This document shows positions 11,601 through 22,339 of a stretch of DNA of 64,000 nucleotides, piece after piece. A program made the translations under genes and the position numbers. Below the pieces are notes generated by a model that did not search any database, was not told where the DNA came from, and saw nothing but the letters and a program-made list of their open reading frames with translations. Source of the stretch: Symsagittifera roscoffensis (Eukaryota; Xenacoelomorpha; Acoela; Convolutidae); NCBI RefSeq assembly GCF_963678635.1, contig NC_087063.1, positions 21,646,701 through 21,710,700 of the forward strand, written 5' to 3'. Each line of letters starts with the position of its first letter. Position 1 is the first letter of the stretch.

Positions 11601-14600
11601 GCTAGGAGATATCACTCGATTCGTCAATTCTTGATCAAGGCTAAGATTTTTTTTTTTAGTCAACTGTTGATAGGGGCAAGGAAGCATTACGTCATTCACT
11701 AACTGTCGTTCAAAGTTAGGAGATATCACGGCAACAGAATCACAAGTTGTGGATGGGTATTGCAATGGCGGGGATGCCTTTGTTGCCTGCCATATTATCA
11801 TCCGGTCTCGCTTAACAGAAGAAATGCGTTAAAACTCATTATCACATCAATAACCAGAATACCAACAGTTCTTCAATTGTTTGTATCTTGATAATTACCA
11901 ATTGAAGTTTACAGTGTGTCGCTAATTTTGCTTTCCTTCTCTTCGCCATGTTAGCTACAATCTGCTTCTCAAGAGTAAATTTGTGGCATGTCGACTTCTT
12001 TGAACCTAGTTTGACGTATTGGTCGTCCTTGTCCATCAGTGTCAACCAAGCCAGTTGTCTGGTTTGGCATTCATTTTGACGAAGGCTATCATGGCGGTAT
12101 GTTACCATGCCAAATCCTGTTTATGTACTTTGAAGTTCTCAAGAATTTCTTTGTAGCAAAATCAAGACATGCTTCCTCTTGCCTGAAACTCTTGGTAAAG
12201 CCTAGCGAGCTCATTTCATTTTGAGATATGTTGGCCCTCAGAATAGAAAGAGCACCTGTTCGGCGGAGCACATGTTCTCAAATGCATTCAGTACTCGGTT
12301 CTCGTTTGGAGGATTGTTTGAGAAGTTTTGAGACTCCTTTGTGGGCAGTTTTCAAGTCAAAAGATTATTTGTGGAAGTTAAACTGATTTACAGAACTGCA
12401 AATGTACCTGGTTTACAATGAAAAAAATCACTGAGCTACAAATAGTTTTAAAAATCTTTCTGATCCGAGACTGCAGCAAATAACTATTGAACTCAAAAAC
12501 TAACTCCACTCCTCATACTTCCCCCTTGCCCTCCTCGCACATTACCCTAACCCTTAATCTGCACTTCCTTCCCCTACCCCCGCTTTCCTGCTTACACAGA
12601 TATGAATGAAAAGTCACCAATGATGACCTTGCTGTGATGAAATATCCATGTAGTTGAGAACAAAAAATGTTCAGAGAATAATAATACGTAAGAAACAACA
12701 TACACCCAAGGTCAATGTGGGACCCCTCTATGTCAGAAATCCAGCATTTAGTTTTTTTTACTACAAGGCAAGGAGGCGGGAAATATGGTCCTCAATCTAG
12801 AAGTCCTCAAAATTAGTCTTTTTTTTTGCTTCGTTGATTTCCAATGAACCATGCAATAAGTAAAAGCAAAGACAGCAAATTGTTACTCTTCAAAAAAATA
12901 GAACGTAGTGAAGACTTTTATATAGGTCTCGGTGATTTTTTAGGAAAAAATCTTAAAATGCTCTAATAACTACAGATGTGCATTCAAACTATTGTTGAAT
13001 TTATGAATGCTCTTAGGTATATATGCACTTTTTGAGTTCAATTGAAATTAATCTGCTGAAAGTGACGTAAAGAGAACTCTCCAATTACGAACGTTGAAAT
13101 AGCGTGAACGATTTTTAGTTTCGAAAGAGGAATTTAATTTTTAGATTTCCAGCGGAATAAAAATTTTCCTGTTGATCCAGTTTTCTCAAGTTGGGTTAAT
13201 GTTGTCAGAAAGCGCCAATCATAAATCTTTCTAGAAATTCAAAGAGTTTAAAAGGCATCTATTTTTTCTTAGAAATTCGAAAGTTGAGATTTTTCCAACA
13301 ATTTCAGTGTTTTTTAGGCTTGATTTCATTACTCTTTTCCAATCTTCGATTGGCTATATTAAGTGATTTGAGGGGCCCCTTTCTCTTTAATTTTTTTTAG
13401 CAGGAGCCCCTTCTATCTTGTTCGGTACGAGGGGGGCTATGATAAGTTAGAGCCCTATGCTCGACGATCACAACAGTTTCCAAAAGCAATTAAGAAGTTT
13501 CAAAGGTTTATCGGTTCAACGCTTGCTTGAAAAAAAGCTTGAAAATTTCGCGAACTAAGTCAAGCTATCAAAACAAATGCAAATGTAAAAAATGGAAAGC
13601 GTCAAGTGATCAAAATATGATGAAATTTTCCAAAGTTGCATCGCTTGAGAGCTTACTAAAAGATTTACTTTTCGAAACATTTCAAGAGGTTGAATCAAGA
13701 AGAAATCCATTACAGTTTTGTGATGTGACTGCTTGCTTCAAAGACCTGAATTTTTCGCAACTTGTCTGAGGCATTTAAACAGCTCAAAATTTATCTGGTT
13801 GATAGCTTGTATTAAAAACTTCTTTCAAAGGATCTTATTGAAAAGCCTGTGACAAAAAACTAACTTCTGAAAATCAGCCCAAGTTGTCTAAAATAGATAT
13901 AAATAAGTTTTTCGATTGTGTATCTGCTCTTTGACAAAATTCAAGAGTTAGGCACTAATTTAATCAAATAAAATGAAAAGCTTCAGGTTTAGGGCATGTT
14001 ATCTTGCTTCAGAAACTTTCAGTGTTTGCGTTATCCAGTCATCTAAACATTTTAAATTGATTCGAAGTCTCAGCGCTAGAAAAGCAGGCTTCAAAAACGT
14101 TTACATATCGCGAACCAATGAAAATCATCGAATTAATTTGAAATACTCCAAACTTTCCTTGCTGAATAACTTTGAGTTTTTTAAACCGATTCAAGGCATT
14201 AAGGCCAATAGAAATGCATCAAATTTTCCTTGTTTGATGACTTGCTTCAAAAACTTCATCTTTTTGTGAACTTTTACGAGCCATCGGAACGAGTTGAAAT
14301 CTTTCAAAAAATTTTTGCTCGATAGCTTGCTTTAGAACCTTTTCTTTTGAGGATCAGTTCAAGATATTAAACCATAATTTAACGAATCATCTCAATGAAT
14401 CGTTTCAAATCTTCAGGAATCATTTCATATCTTCAAAACAAACTGAATTGATTCAAAGTTCTAGCGCTAGAATAGATCGCTTCAAAAAGTTCTTACATTT
14501 TACAAACCAATTGAAACTATCGAAATATTTTGAAATTTTTCAAATTTGCACGGCGTGAAAACCGAATTTCACCTGCTCTTAACTTCTGATTAATCATTTC

Positions 14601-17600
14601 AAGATATGAGAATAACCTAAACTGTTTCTGTTTTGTCTTTACCCTTGCGATAGCATGGGTTTTGCAATCGGGTACTAGACTTTTTCCTTATTTAACTTCC
14701 ACAAATCCTTTTTGCAAATCCTCTTCTCTTCGTCCTTTTTGCCAATCCGACTCCTCGCGGTTGAAAATATTAGGCGTGGTTGTTGAGTTTGTTGTTTTCA
14801 ATATCCATTGCTTTTTACGTTGGTTGCGATTTTTCCAACTCGATTTGTTAAGCTCGGGCCTGTTTTATATAGGCTTAGTAGACTAATTTTGAGTGGTTTC
14901 AAGAGACACATGGTTTTTAGGTTCACCTCTGGATCGCACAAAATGCTGAAATCTTAATAGAAATTGGAGTTCGAGTTTTTCATGACACCAATTATTTTTT
15001 GGCTTTTGGTTTTTTCTTTTTTTTCGGCTTGATAAGTTTCTCCCCATATTATATCGGTTTAATGGCTGCCTTTGGCTCCTTTCGATGGGCGAAAAAAGTT
15101 TGCGTGCGTGTCTGTGATTTGAGGGCGAGGGGGGGATAAGTCGTAAAAAATTTTCCTTTTTTTGTTTTTTCCTTTTTTTTCCGGCTTGATGGATTTTAGC
15201 TTATATTACATCGGCTTAGTCGCCACATATTGCATCGTTTCACGAGATGTTTATTTGTTTTGAGGGTTAGGGGACTTGATAATTTTTTAGTAGTAAAAAA
15301 ATTTTGTTTTTGGCTTTGTTTTTTTCTATTTCTTTTTTTTTCGGCTGAATAGATTTCGGCCAATATTATATCGGCATCGTGGCCGCATGTTTTGTCATTT
15401 GACGCGTGAATAAAGTTTGTGTGTGTTTGTTTTTTTAGGTGTGGGGGACTTGATAATTTTTTAAAGTTTTTTTTCGACCTAATGAGTGTGTGCTAAGGTA
15501 TTTCCGGCCTTGTTACCGCGTGACAACTTTTGTTTCGATGCTTGTTTCATTTTCTATTGTCTTGACTCGTTGTTGTTTCGAACCTAGCATTATTGATAGA
15601 TCTAGCTCGGAATTTTTGAATTTTTTCGAATTTCGTGCTTTGTATCGCAATTGGCGCGAAGCTCAGCTTCGCCTCTTTGAAGAGAGCTTGTTGAAGTTTC
15701 AGTTATTCATTAGGTGAACAGCTGGCTTCACAAACCTCAACGATTACAAAACCAATGCAAGCTATCAAAAATTGAAGTCTTTTTAAAATAAACTCTCGCT
15801 CAAATAGCATGCTTTTAAAACTTTTAATTTTCAAGATTACTCAATTCAAGATACTAAAATAATTTTCTCTGGAAAAGATTGACACGAATTTTTGCGCGAA
15901 GCAAATCAAACCATCATTTTTTTTGGAAATCTGCCGACCTAATCCAATGCCAATTTAACCCAATTTAATCAAAATGCTTCATTTTTATGGCGTGATCGCT
16001 TGTCTGTAACTTTAATCGAATCAATTGAAGCCTTAAAAAAACTGAATTGGTTCAAAATTTCTTAATTTGATTAGTCTCTATGCAAAATTTCAATGATTTT
16101 TTTGAACCTACGAGAGCTGCTAAAGTAAATTAACTTGTTTCAAGTTTCCATCGATTGAATAGCTTACTTCGAGAAAACATCATTATTTTCTGCAAAAGAA
16201 TCAAGCAACCAAAACAAATGGTTGTTTTATCAAAGTTTCATAGCGTAATAGCTCGCTGCAAAAATCTAATTTGGTTATTGGCGAACTGAACTTTTACGTT
16301 TCCATTCAAGCCACAATTTGAAATATTTTAGATACAAAATATAGCTTGCTTCAGAAACCTTTATTTACACTTGCGAAGCAAAGTGTTTTAGTACGAACTT
16401 CTTTTTTTTTCCAACCTAAGTCCAACCTATTGGTGCCACTTTTGGGGCACCTTTACAGCTTATTGATAGCATGTGCTTTGACATTCGAAAAGTATTAAGG
16501 TCGCTTAGTTGATGCATTTTTAGTTCATCAAATGAACCGAAAAAAAAACTATTTGTTTCAAACAACATAACAATCATAAAAACTCAATTTCAGAATTTTT
16601 TGAAATGCATAATTTATACATAATGTGGCTTTTTATGCTTCGCGATTTATTACCTGCAAAATTGTGTCTTTTGTAATTGGTGCCGCTTTTACTGAATCGA
16701 ATTGGCAGTTTATTAGCATATGTAGCTGCGTTATTGGTGGCTAGTGTTTGGGGATTTTAAGCACGTGGCTGAGTTGTTAGTGCGTGAGACCCAAATTTGT
16801 TAGGTCGCGTATCCGAATCCGACACGAGCCGAGTTTTTGCTTATTCGAGGCTTATTTCTACTTTTTCTTATGTCACTTGATAGAGCTGCTTTTTGATCGT
16901 GTTCTCACAAGTCTTGGCGAAATGCAGCTCCGCCTCTGTGTTTATAGCTCGTTCAGAACCTGCTGTAAGTTTTCGAACCTTAATTGTTGCAAACCAATCA
17001 AAACTACCTGAAATGTTCCATTGCATGATAGTTTGCTTCAAAAAGCTAATGTTTCCAATACTTTGCAAGCTACACAAGAAAATTTTCTGTTGCTTCAATA
17101 GTTTGATTCGAAGGATCAATTTTTTGGCGAAAATTTCAAGCCACGAAATTCAGTTGAAAACACGCCAATATTCTTGGCTTTCTGATCACATTAAAACTTG
17201 CTACTTCAATTTCAATCAACCATTCAGCGCATCACAAGTTGAGTTAATACACCTGCTTGACACAAATGTTTGTTGTTTGAATATGGCCGGGACCTTTTGT
17301 TATTGCAAAATAGAAATTTTCTGCTGTTTGGGACTATCATCTGTCTGTTTATTTTTGTCGGCTTTTTCCCCGTTCACGGACTTTGTAGATTCGGCTTTCT
17401 TCTGGTATTTTAATTTTGTAACATTTTTTTTGAATTACGGAATTTTAAGGAAATTTAGTCTTTTTATATATATATAGTTTTCGGACGTTTTGCTTTATCG
17501 ATTATTATGCGCGTAGTAATTACGCCCGCCATTTTTATGCTTGCCATTATCTAGCATTATCAGTTTGAAACAAAAACTTTGTTTTTTAAACAACTTATCC

Positions 17601-18110
17601 AGCAGAAGCAATGAACCATTTTATCAAAATCTGAGCTTTTGTCAACCAACAGACATGTTTTGAACATGTCTGCATTGTCAAAACCCGTTCTATTCAATAT
17701 TTGTTGCAATGTTGGTTTCAATTTTACAAACTACGAATCGCTGTAAGTTTTTTTTCGGTTTATACCTAAACGGCTTAGTTGCCTCCCGATGCAGTTTTAG
17801 TTTATAATTGTCTTATTCGGCTCGTTTTTCTAAGTAAATGAGTTTTGTGCAAGACAAATTAATTAAAATATAATTTAGTCTATTTTTATTGTTTTTATAT
17901 CTCATTGAAGATGTTCAAAATAGCTCAAAAATCTATTGTTTACCCTTGTTGCAGACGATTGCAGATGAGATCAGACACCTGCTAGATGCGAATGACAGAC
18001 AGACTCCGGCAGTCGTTGAAATCCCATCTAAAGACAAGCCCTACGATCCAACCAACGACAGCATTCTCCAGCGGGCCATGAAGATGTTCTCTGCCGATGA
18101 ACTGCGATGA
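8625..18110 (+). CDS. ATP6V1F: V-type proton ATPase subunit F (V1 sector)
   Basis: Two exons, 8625-8819 and 17955-18110, encode 116 residues (human about 119). Exon 1 starts MRGKLIAVIGDENTCTGFLL and ends IAVVVINQ. Exon 2 starts TIADEIRHLL, contains PAVVEIPSKDKPYD and ends MFSADELR. These are the hallmark segments of subunit F, a small Rossmann-like subunit of the central rotor stalk (D-F) that couples V1 ATP hydrolysis to Vo proton pumping on endomembranes. The intron (8820-17954, GTTGCC...TTGCAG, phase 0) is about 9.1 kb and full of mobile elements. The start is the first ATG, 35 bases after an acceptor-like TATTTCAG. The coding sequence is intact, so the gene is probably functional. Confidence 0.96.
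8857..8905 (+). repeat. Dispersed hairpin motif, copy 1
   Basis: TTTACCCTTGCGATAAGCGAGGGT forms a hairpin (ACCCTTGC / GCGAGGGT, one G-T pair), followed by TTGCAATCGGGTTCTAGAC. Close copies are at 14639, 37647 and 52583, with flanks that differ, so the conserved unit is about 48 bp. Confidence 0.75.
9094..9365 (+). repeat. Two direct copies of a short segment in ATP6V1F intron
   Basis: GGTATCAGCTGATGATTCAA (about 9098) recurs as GGTATCAACTGATGATTCAA (about 9336), each followed by TTCAAACTTA. The copies are about 238 bp apart, just upstream of the LTR element. No coding content is seen. Confidence 0.65.
9417..9576 (+). repeat. 5' LTR of BEL/Pao-type element
   Basis: 160 bp, TG...CA ends, preceded by ATTGT. 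It matches 11009-11168 except at about four substitutions. A TTTTGGCGAGCA segment follows directly and may be the primer-binding region. Confidence 0.92.
9709..10954 (+). pseudogene. BEL/Pao integrase with a frameshift near 9984
   Basis: The N-terminal zinc-binding part (about 9709-9983; phrases RHPLILLATHPTVK and QRYHIIGIRQDLRSIAHHC) is in one frame. The catalytic core continues in another frame from about 9986 (RRYKGDNLQP), so one base is missing or two are added, and the second Cys of the HHCC finger is disturbed. The core keeps its acidic triad: Asp at 10088 (GVDFFGP), Asp at 10274 (TSDNGKTF) and Glu at 10424 (GGAWERL), with 49 residues between the last two. Downstream, LTPNHFL and the C-terminal KVGDIVWVLKD...RGIWPIGRVVE block are typical of BEL/Pao integrases (DUF5641-like). 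The frame stops at 10954, just before the 3' LTR. Confidence 0.92.
11009..11168 (+). repeat. 3' LTR of BEL/Pao-type element
   Basis: 160 bp, TGTTGCC...CTACA, preceded by a G-rich tract (about 10993-11008) and followed by the target duplicate ATTGT. Confidence 0.92.
11177..11202. repeat. (CA)n microsatellite
   Basis: An interrupted run of CA dinucleotides (one CG interruption) directly after the LTR element. Confidence 0.9.
11520..11801 (-). other. Minus-strand open frame with 13-residue repeats, function unknown
   Basis: A 93-codon frame whose C-terminal half is built from diverged 13-residue units: LDQELTNRVISPS, LDQYLKNDVMATI, LDQPTVDELSDAF. Earlier, FERQLVNDVMLPC fits the same pattern. 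At the DNA level this is a 39-bp minisatellite with substitutions. It lies in the ATP6V1F intron on the opposite strand and has no obvious splice or start context. It may be a remnant of a repeat-containing gene or simply a minisatellite that stays open by chance. I do not recognise it. Confidence 0.3.
11802..12892. other. ATP6V1F intron, no supported feature
   Basis: Unique-looking AT-rich DNA. A minus-strand frame at 11842-12108 (88 codons, with a basic MAKRRKAKLATHC phrase) is the longest. It has no recognisable motif or splice context, so I do not call it. A C-rich stretch (about 12505-12590) has no further structure. Confidence 0.4.
12893..13340. mobile_element. MITE-like element, GTAGTGAAGACTC family, copy 4
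   Basis: Begins at ATAGAACGTAGTGAAGAC, includes CCAGTTTTCTCAAGTTGGGT near 13180, and ends in a weakened TTTCATTACTCTTTTCC. The terminal inverted repeat is partly eroded. Confidence 0.5.
14639..14688 (+). repeat. Dispersed hairpin motif, copy 2
   Basis: TTTACCCTTGCGATAGCATGGGT, then TTTGCAATCGGGTACTAGAC. The stem is one base weaker than in the 52583 copy. Confidence 0.7.
15010..15480 (+). repeat. Three tandem copies of a ~158-bp unit
   Basis: The phrase TTTTTTCGGCTTGAT recurs near 15020, 15178 and 15337, a spacing of about 158 bp. Each is followed by a TATTATATCGGC block, a CGTTTCACG-like block, a GTGTGTGTTTG-like block and a GGGGGACTTGATAATTTTTTA block. A single dispersed copy is at about 38095-38240. 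Confidence 0.65.
16755..16990 (+). mobile_element. tRNA-derived SINE, copy 1
   Basis: The head CGTGGCTGAGTTGTTAGTG carries a Pol III A-box-like sequence, and TATCCGAATCC about 50 bases later is a degraded B box. The body has TTTTTGCTTATTCGAGGCTT and an AGCTGCTTTTTGATCGTGTT-like block ending near CAGCTCCGCCTCTGTG. The 28070 and 36555 copies share all three parts. Confidence 0.7.
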
Positions 18111-19240
18111 AATGTAGTTGTTTATTTACGCGGGTCTTTTTACTCATAATGCCCATTACTTTTCGACCAGAAACGCATAATTTAATTAGAAGAGTTGATC
18201 AAACTTGGTTTTAAAATTTATTCAATTTGAATCAATCAGAGTCGGAAATCTTTTTTGAATACGAATTTGGGCGGAATACATGAATATACCCATTCAAGCT
18301 TTTAACTCCGGTAAATTCAAATGTAATCGCGTACGTTAGAAAGAGATTTTTCGATCGATTTAAATTATTTGAGATTCATATATTCAATTTTATTCATTGC
18401 CTGATATGTATATTTAGCTTTATCAAATATAGTTGAATAATTAAAATGTTTCTCTGACTCGGCGTTAATAGCGGCTGACCGCTTTTAATATCGCAAAATG
18501 ATAATTGTTCTGATCTCCTAGCTCAGAGGGTTTTTGCAATCGGGCGCAAATAGAAGATCCCGTAGAATCAGAAATCACAATAATTTTCTGATTGTCTCAG
18601 CGGTCTTTTTCCACCTACGAGGTCTGAATGATGGAGATAGTGTAGTATATCTAATACGTGTTTACACCATCGAGCATACTTTTATATTACTAATTCACTG
18701 TTTTTTTTTCGAACGCAACTTAATGTGCCCACTTAATTGGTGGCTAGTGTTAGCTTATAAGCTTATAACAACGGCACATGGTGGAGATGGGAAGATGTCG
18801 GACTGGTCATCTCTGTCTGCTAATCTATTCCAGCAGATGAAAGGTTTTTTATTGAGTCAATGAACGTAGAGAAGACTCTATCTGGGATGTGATGATTTTT
18901 TTGTTCATTTTTCGCGGCTTGACTTCTTTTCAAGTCCATTTCTTTTGTTAAAAGTTCAGGAAAAACGTGATCGACTTGTAGTTTCGAAAGTCGAATTTAA
19001 TTTCCAGGTTTCCCAGCGGAATAAAATTTTATCTATTGATCCTGTTTTCTCAAATTGGGTTAATTCGATCAAAAAAATGTCAATCATAAATTGACGCTTT
19101 TCCATTCGTTTGTTGGCTATCTTTTTGAAAGATTAGTTTGCTTTTTCGTTTTATTTTTTTGCACGGTTGCAAAAAAAACACAGTCCGAGTAAAAAAAACG
19201 TTTAAAATGTTTTAAACAAGAAAAACATCAGCTAACTTAA
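18111..19240. other. Downstream flank of ATP6V1F
   Basis: 3' flank and intergenic DNA. It holds a partial hairpin-motif copy (GGGTTTTTGCAATCGGG at about 18528) and a member of the GTAGTGAAGACTC element family (18853-19110). No gene is supported; the 109-codon frame at 18534-18863 overlaps these repeats. Confidence 0.5.
18853..19110. mobile_element. MITE-like element, GTAGTGAAGACTC family, copy 5
   Basis: Begins TTGAGTCAATGAACGTAGAG and includes ACGTGATCGACTTGTAGTTT and CCTGTTTTCTCAAATTGGGT. The right end is truncated around ATTGACGCTTTTCCATTCG. Confidence 0.55.
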
Positions 19241-19244
19241 ACAA

Positions 19245-20768
19245 TCAAATACTGCCAAGCGTGCGCCTGATAAAAGTGAGTTTTCCAACTCCAAGCCGAT
19301 TTCGTAGATCATCCTGGACGAACTCCATTGTGCTGAACTTTCTCTCAAGTCCTGCTGAGCTGGGCGAGAGATTTCCATATTTATTGCTACCTCCCCTAGT
19401 CCTTTCGAAATATTTCCGGTTTGAATATAGAATTTGAGAAAGTTCAACTTTTTATCGGAGTATTCTTGAAACTCCGTTTTCAACCTGGGAAGTTCCTCCC
19501 CGATGAAGTTCACTATTGTGCTGCTCAGTTCTGGGTGCCGCAGTTTAATCCAGTTGATAGCTCTTTTCATTTCACTTTCAGTAAAAAAGTCGGACACAAT
19601 AAGTACGCAGCCAACCAAGAATCCGGAATAGAAGATATATTATACCGCTTCTCGGCATTTTTTAGCCCTTCCCGTCGTTCGATACCTTGTTCATGAAATC
19701 CGTCAAGCTTTTCTACCATGCAAAAACCGCATCAGCAACTGTGCTTTTGTGCGATTGCATGACATCCAGAGCTTCTGAAAAGGGCTTTCAGAACCAGGCA
19801 CTTTCTTGAATCTTTCAGATTGACTTTCTGGGTATTGTTTCTAAAAATTCCAAGTTTGCAAGTAAGAATCCAACAGCTTAGTACAACTGCTCCATCTAAT
19901 CTCACTTAGCAAAGGCTGATTTTTCATATTTTCCCTTGAGATCCAATTGCTAGCCAGCTGTTTTTTGCGAAAAACTTCGCGACTGCAACAATTTTTTTGA
20001 TTAATTTGTCCGGTTGAAAATCGTGAGCCAGTAGGTTCAGTTGGTGAGCGGCGCATTCGTAAGAAATAAGCGATGGTTTCGGTTCCAATCATAAATTTTG
20101 TTCATGTTCTCTGCGTTGTTTGTCACCAATCGCAATATCACACACAAAGTCTTTTGAATTTTGTCTATTCCCTCAATAACTACATCGCACAAAAATTCGG
20201 AAGTATGACTGTTGTTGCTAATATCTTTGATAAGAACAATATACGAATTTTCAAACTCTTGCTTACAAAATCCCACTATGAACTCATTGTTACGATTGCT
20301 CCAATCGACAGAGAGAGTCAGTCTCTTTTGAATTTTTCCGCGCATGTTTTTTGAAGATCGGAATAAACAGAATCATGCAAGTACCTTTCAATTTGGCCGG
20401 ATTTGGAGGAAAATTTACTGGATATCCATTGCTTGAATCATGTTCTGAAACTCCTGGTTCTCAGCATCTCGAAATGGCGTGTTGGATGAGTAAAAGTAGC
20501 GTTCGATAGCTCATCAAGCTTTTGTTTGTTCTGGAGTGGTTTTTGAAATGTGACCCTCCATGCTGCTTTGCTTCTGCTGCTTAGAATTAGTATGTTGTGG
20601 TGCAGCCATCTCTTTATGCTCTTCGTTGCAAAATTTCTTGATTCTTGTCATCTAGCCAGCCATCTCTTTGTTGCAATGATTGCATTTTGCCCGGTCGTCT
20701 TGCAATTGCGTGAAATCGCTCCAGATAGCATCACGTTTCCGGCCAGTAGTAATTGCTTGAAGCATCAT
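19245..20768 (-). pseudogene. hAT-superfamily transposase, broken
   Basis: Read on the minus strand, the parts of a hAT transposase occur in order but in different frames. A BED-type zinc finger lies at about 20650-20735 (IWSDFTQL, then KCNHCNKEM), starting from ATG at 20768. A DUF659-like core lies at 20037-20345 (LTLSVDWSNRNNEFIVGF, LVTNNAENMNKI), where the usual DGWSN reads DWSN. An IRWSSCTKLLDSYL block lies at about 19850-19900. The C-terminal dimerisation region is at 19262-19370 (PSSAGLERKFSTM, then LRNRLGVGKLTFI), ending at a TGA at 19245. At least two frameshifts and a stop after the finger show it is inactive. I did not find its terminal inverted repeats. Confidence 0.85.
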
Positions 20769-20954
20769 TAAACTAATAGGAAAGGTGAATTCCCATAGGT
20801 TCCAATATTCATAAGTTCTAAAATAAAAAAATCAGTCGCATAAGTTCCAAAATTTATCTTGAATTCTGATTGGTTGAAATTTGAGCCAACGAATTTATGG
20901 ATTGATTGTTTACTGTTCAATCAGCATAAACTCAAGCTGCATAAACTCAAATAG

Positions 20955-21095
20955 TGACCGCCGCAGCCGCCCCAACGTGTTGCGAGCTTGCCACCAAAGG
21001 GTAGGACTCTATACGAAATTTAGAGCAGGTTATCGCCGCAAAGCGGCGACGCGCGCGTAGCGCGCCCACCGGCAACCTTAAACCGTTCAGTTAAG
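20955..21095 (-). repeat. GC-rich dispersed repeat, copy 2 (inverted)
   Basis: Reverse complement of the 7238 copy: GTGACCGCCGCAGCCGC, then AGGGTAGGACTCTATACG, then GCCGCAAAGCGGCGACGCGC and CGCGCCCACCGGCAACCTTA. Confidence 0.7.
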
Positions 21096-21249
21096 TTAGT
21101 CAAAGCACCCAAATACAATACAGTAATACAGTCAGTTAGCCAAAGCACATAAGAAAATCAGCCAATCAGGGGAAGTTGTTGTAAGCGCTCATTTTAACGT
21201 TGTTTTAAACGCTGTAATAAACGTGCTTTAAACTTGTTTTTAACGGAGT

Positions 21250-21458
21250 GCAGCCTGTATTTAGACAACCGCGTATTCATACTCGTCAGTATTTAGACAA
21301 ATACTGTATGAACCAATCAGAATCGAGAAAAGACATAAATAATCCAAAATAAATAATAATTATTTATTAATTTCTTCTTTGTCTCGATTCTGATTAGTTG
21401 AAGCAGTATTTGTCTAAATACTGACGAGTCTGAATACGCGGTTGTCTAAATACTGCTA
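21250..21458. mobile_element. Foldback element, GTATTTAGACAACCGCG family
   Basis: The left arm TGTATTTAGACAACCGCG is the inverse of the right arm CGCGGTTGTCTAAATACTG. Inner arms CCAATCAGAATCGAGA and TCTCGATTCTGATT also pair, around an AT-rich loop. A smaller copy (50353-50473) has the same arms. It has no coding capacity, so it is a non-autonomous foldback/MITE. Confidence 0.75.
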
Positions 21459-21497
21459 TTTAACCGTTTTTAACAATACATGTTTTACTAATACGTT

Positions 21498-21940
21498 TGG
21501 GTCTTATGCACTAAACGGCCCAATTTCATTATTTCTATATCTCTTGAACTGAAATTATTGTGGATGAATTTGATTGGCTAATTAGCCAATCTAGTTCTAT
21601 CGACATTTTCTGCCATTTCAATTGAAATTTCAAGCAGATAAAATTATTAGCCGAAATGATAAAGAAAATTGTATTTTGTTTTGTCAAGCCATTTTACTGT
21701 ATTTTGCTTGTCTGGGCAAGGTTTCACAAGTGACTCAAAATTAATTTGATAATTTGACTCAAAGTTCCACCTTTTCGGCAATTTCGGCTAATATTTTTAT
21801 CTGCTAGAAAAGTTGATCGGAATGCCTGACCGTGTAACTTGAATTTGATTGGCAAAAATTACCCAATCAAATTTGATCGCATAATTTCCAGCTTACGATG
21901 TAGAAAAATTGATTTTGGGCCGTTTAGTGAATAAGACCCA
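21498..21940. mobile_element. MITE with GGGTCTTATKCACTAAACGGCC ends
   Basis: Terminal inverted repeats TGGGTCTTATGCACTAAACG at the left and its inverse with one change (CGTTTAGTGAATAAGACCCA) at the right bound a 443-bp AT-rich interior. Inside, GCCAATCTAG-like and ATTTCGGCTAATA-like segments also pair. No coding region. I could not define the target duplication. Confidence 0.75.
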
Positions 21941-22339
21941 TACATTTGTTACAAAAATGTATTTTTAACAATAAATTTTTGCTTTTTCATTTTTTAAATT
22001 TTGGGGTTATGTTTTTAAATAGTTTTGTTGATTCTCATTTAGTCATGGCATCACTAACTTCGTGGGCTTTTTTACCGCAATTTTTTAATGTTAACGAATG
22101 AATTTTTGGATAATTAAACAATGGCATGTCTCATCACGTTTTAACCTTCACCTTATCGACGTTTGCTCTTTTAGGCATATACGGTCGGTTTCCAGCATTC
22201 TGAAGGTCTTGGCAAATTAGACTGTAAAGATGGACTCCCATGAAAGTTCTCGATATAAGCATGTTTTGCAGTTATTATATATTTGTGTCCGTCTGGGACT
22301 TGTCTAGAATTAATAGTTAACCGAAGATTGAGAGCAGCG

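Larger units (their letters stand above)
13500..17240. repeat. Degenerate ~80-bp repeat array, interrupted by other elements
   Basis: Units share a core close to TAGCTTGCTTCAAAAACTT, followed by a CGAACCAATTCAAGCTATC-like half. Core copies occur near 13733, 14007, 14088, 14242, 14327 and 14480, spaced about 80 or 155 bp. Further copies lie near 15790, 16150, 16250, 16345 and 17030. Units are heavily diverged, and insertions (a ~158-bp triplet and a SINE) break the array. Open frames such as 16893-17477 run through it and are not genes. Confidence 0.55.

Noticed and set aside
16893-17477. 194-codon plus-strand frame
   Set aside because: Runs through the degenerate ~80-bp repeats and a SINE; low-complexity F/S/C-rich translation; no splice context.
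19421-19696. Plus-strand frame opposite the hAT C terminus
   Set aside because: Antisense shadow of the transposase pseudogene.
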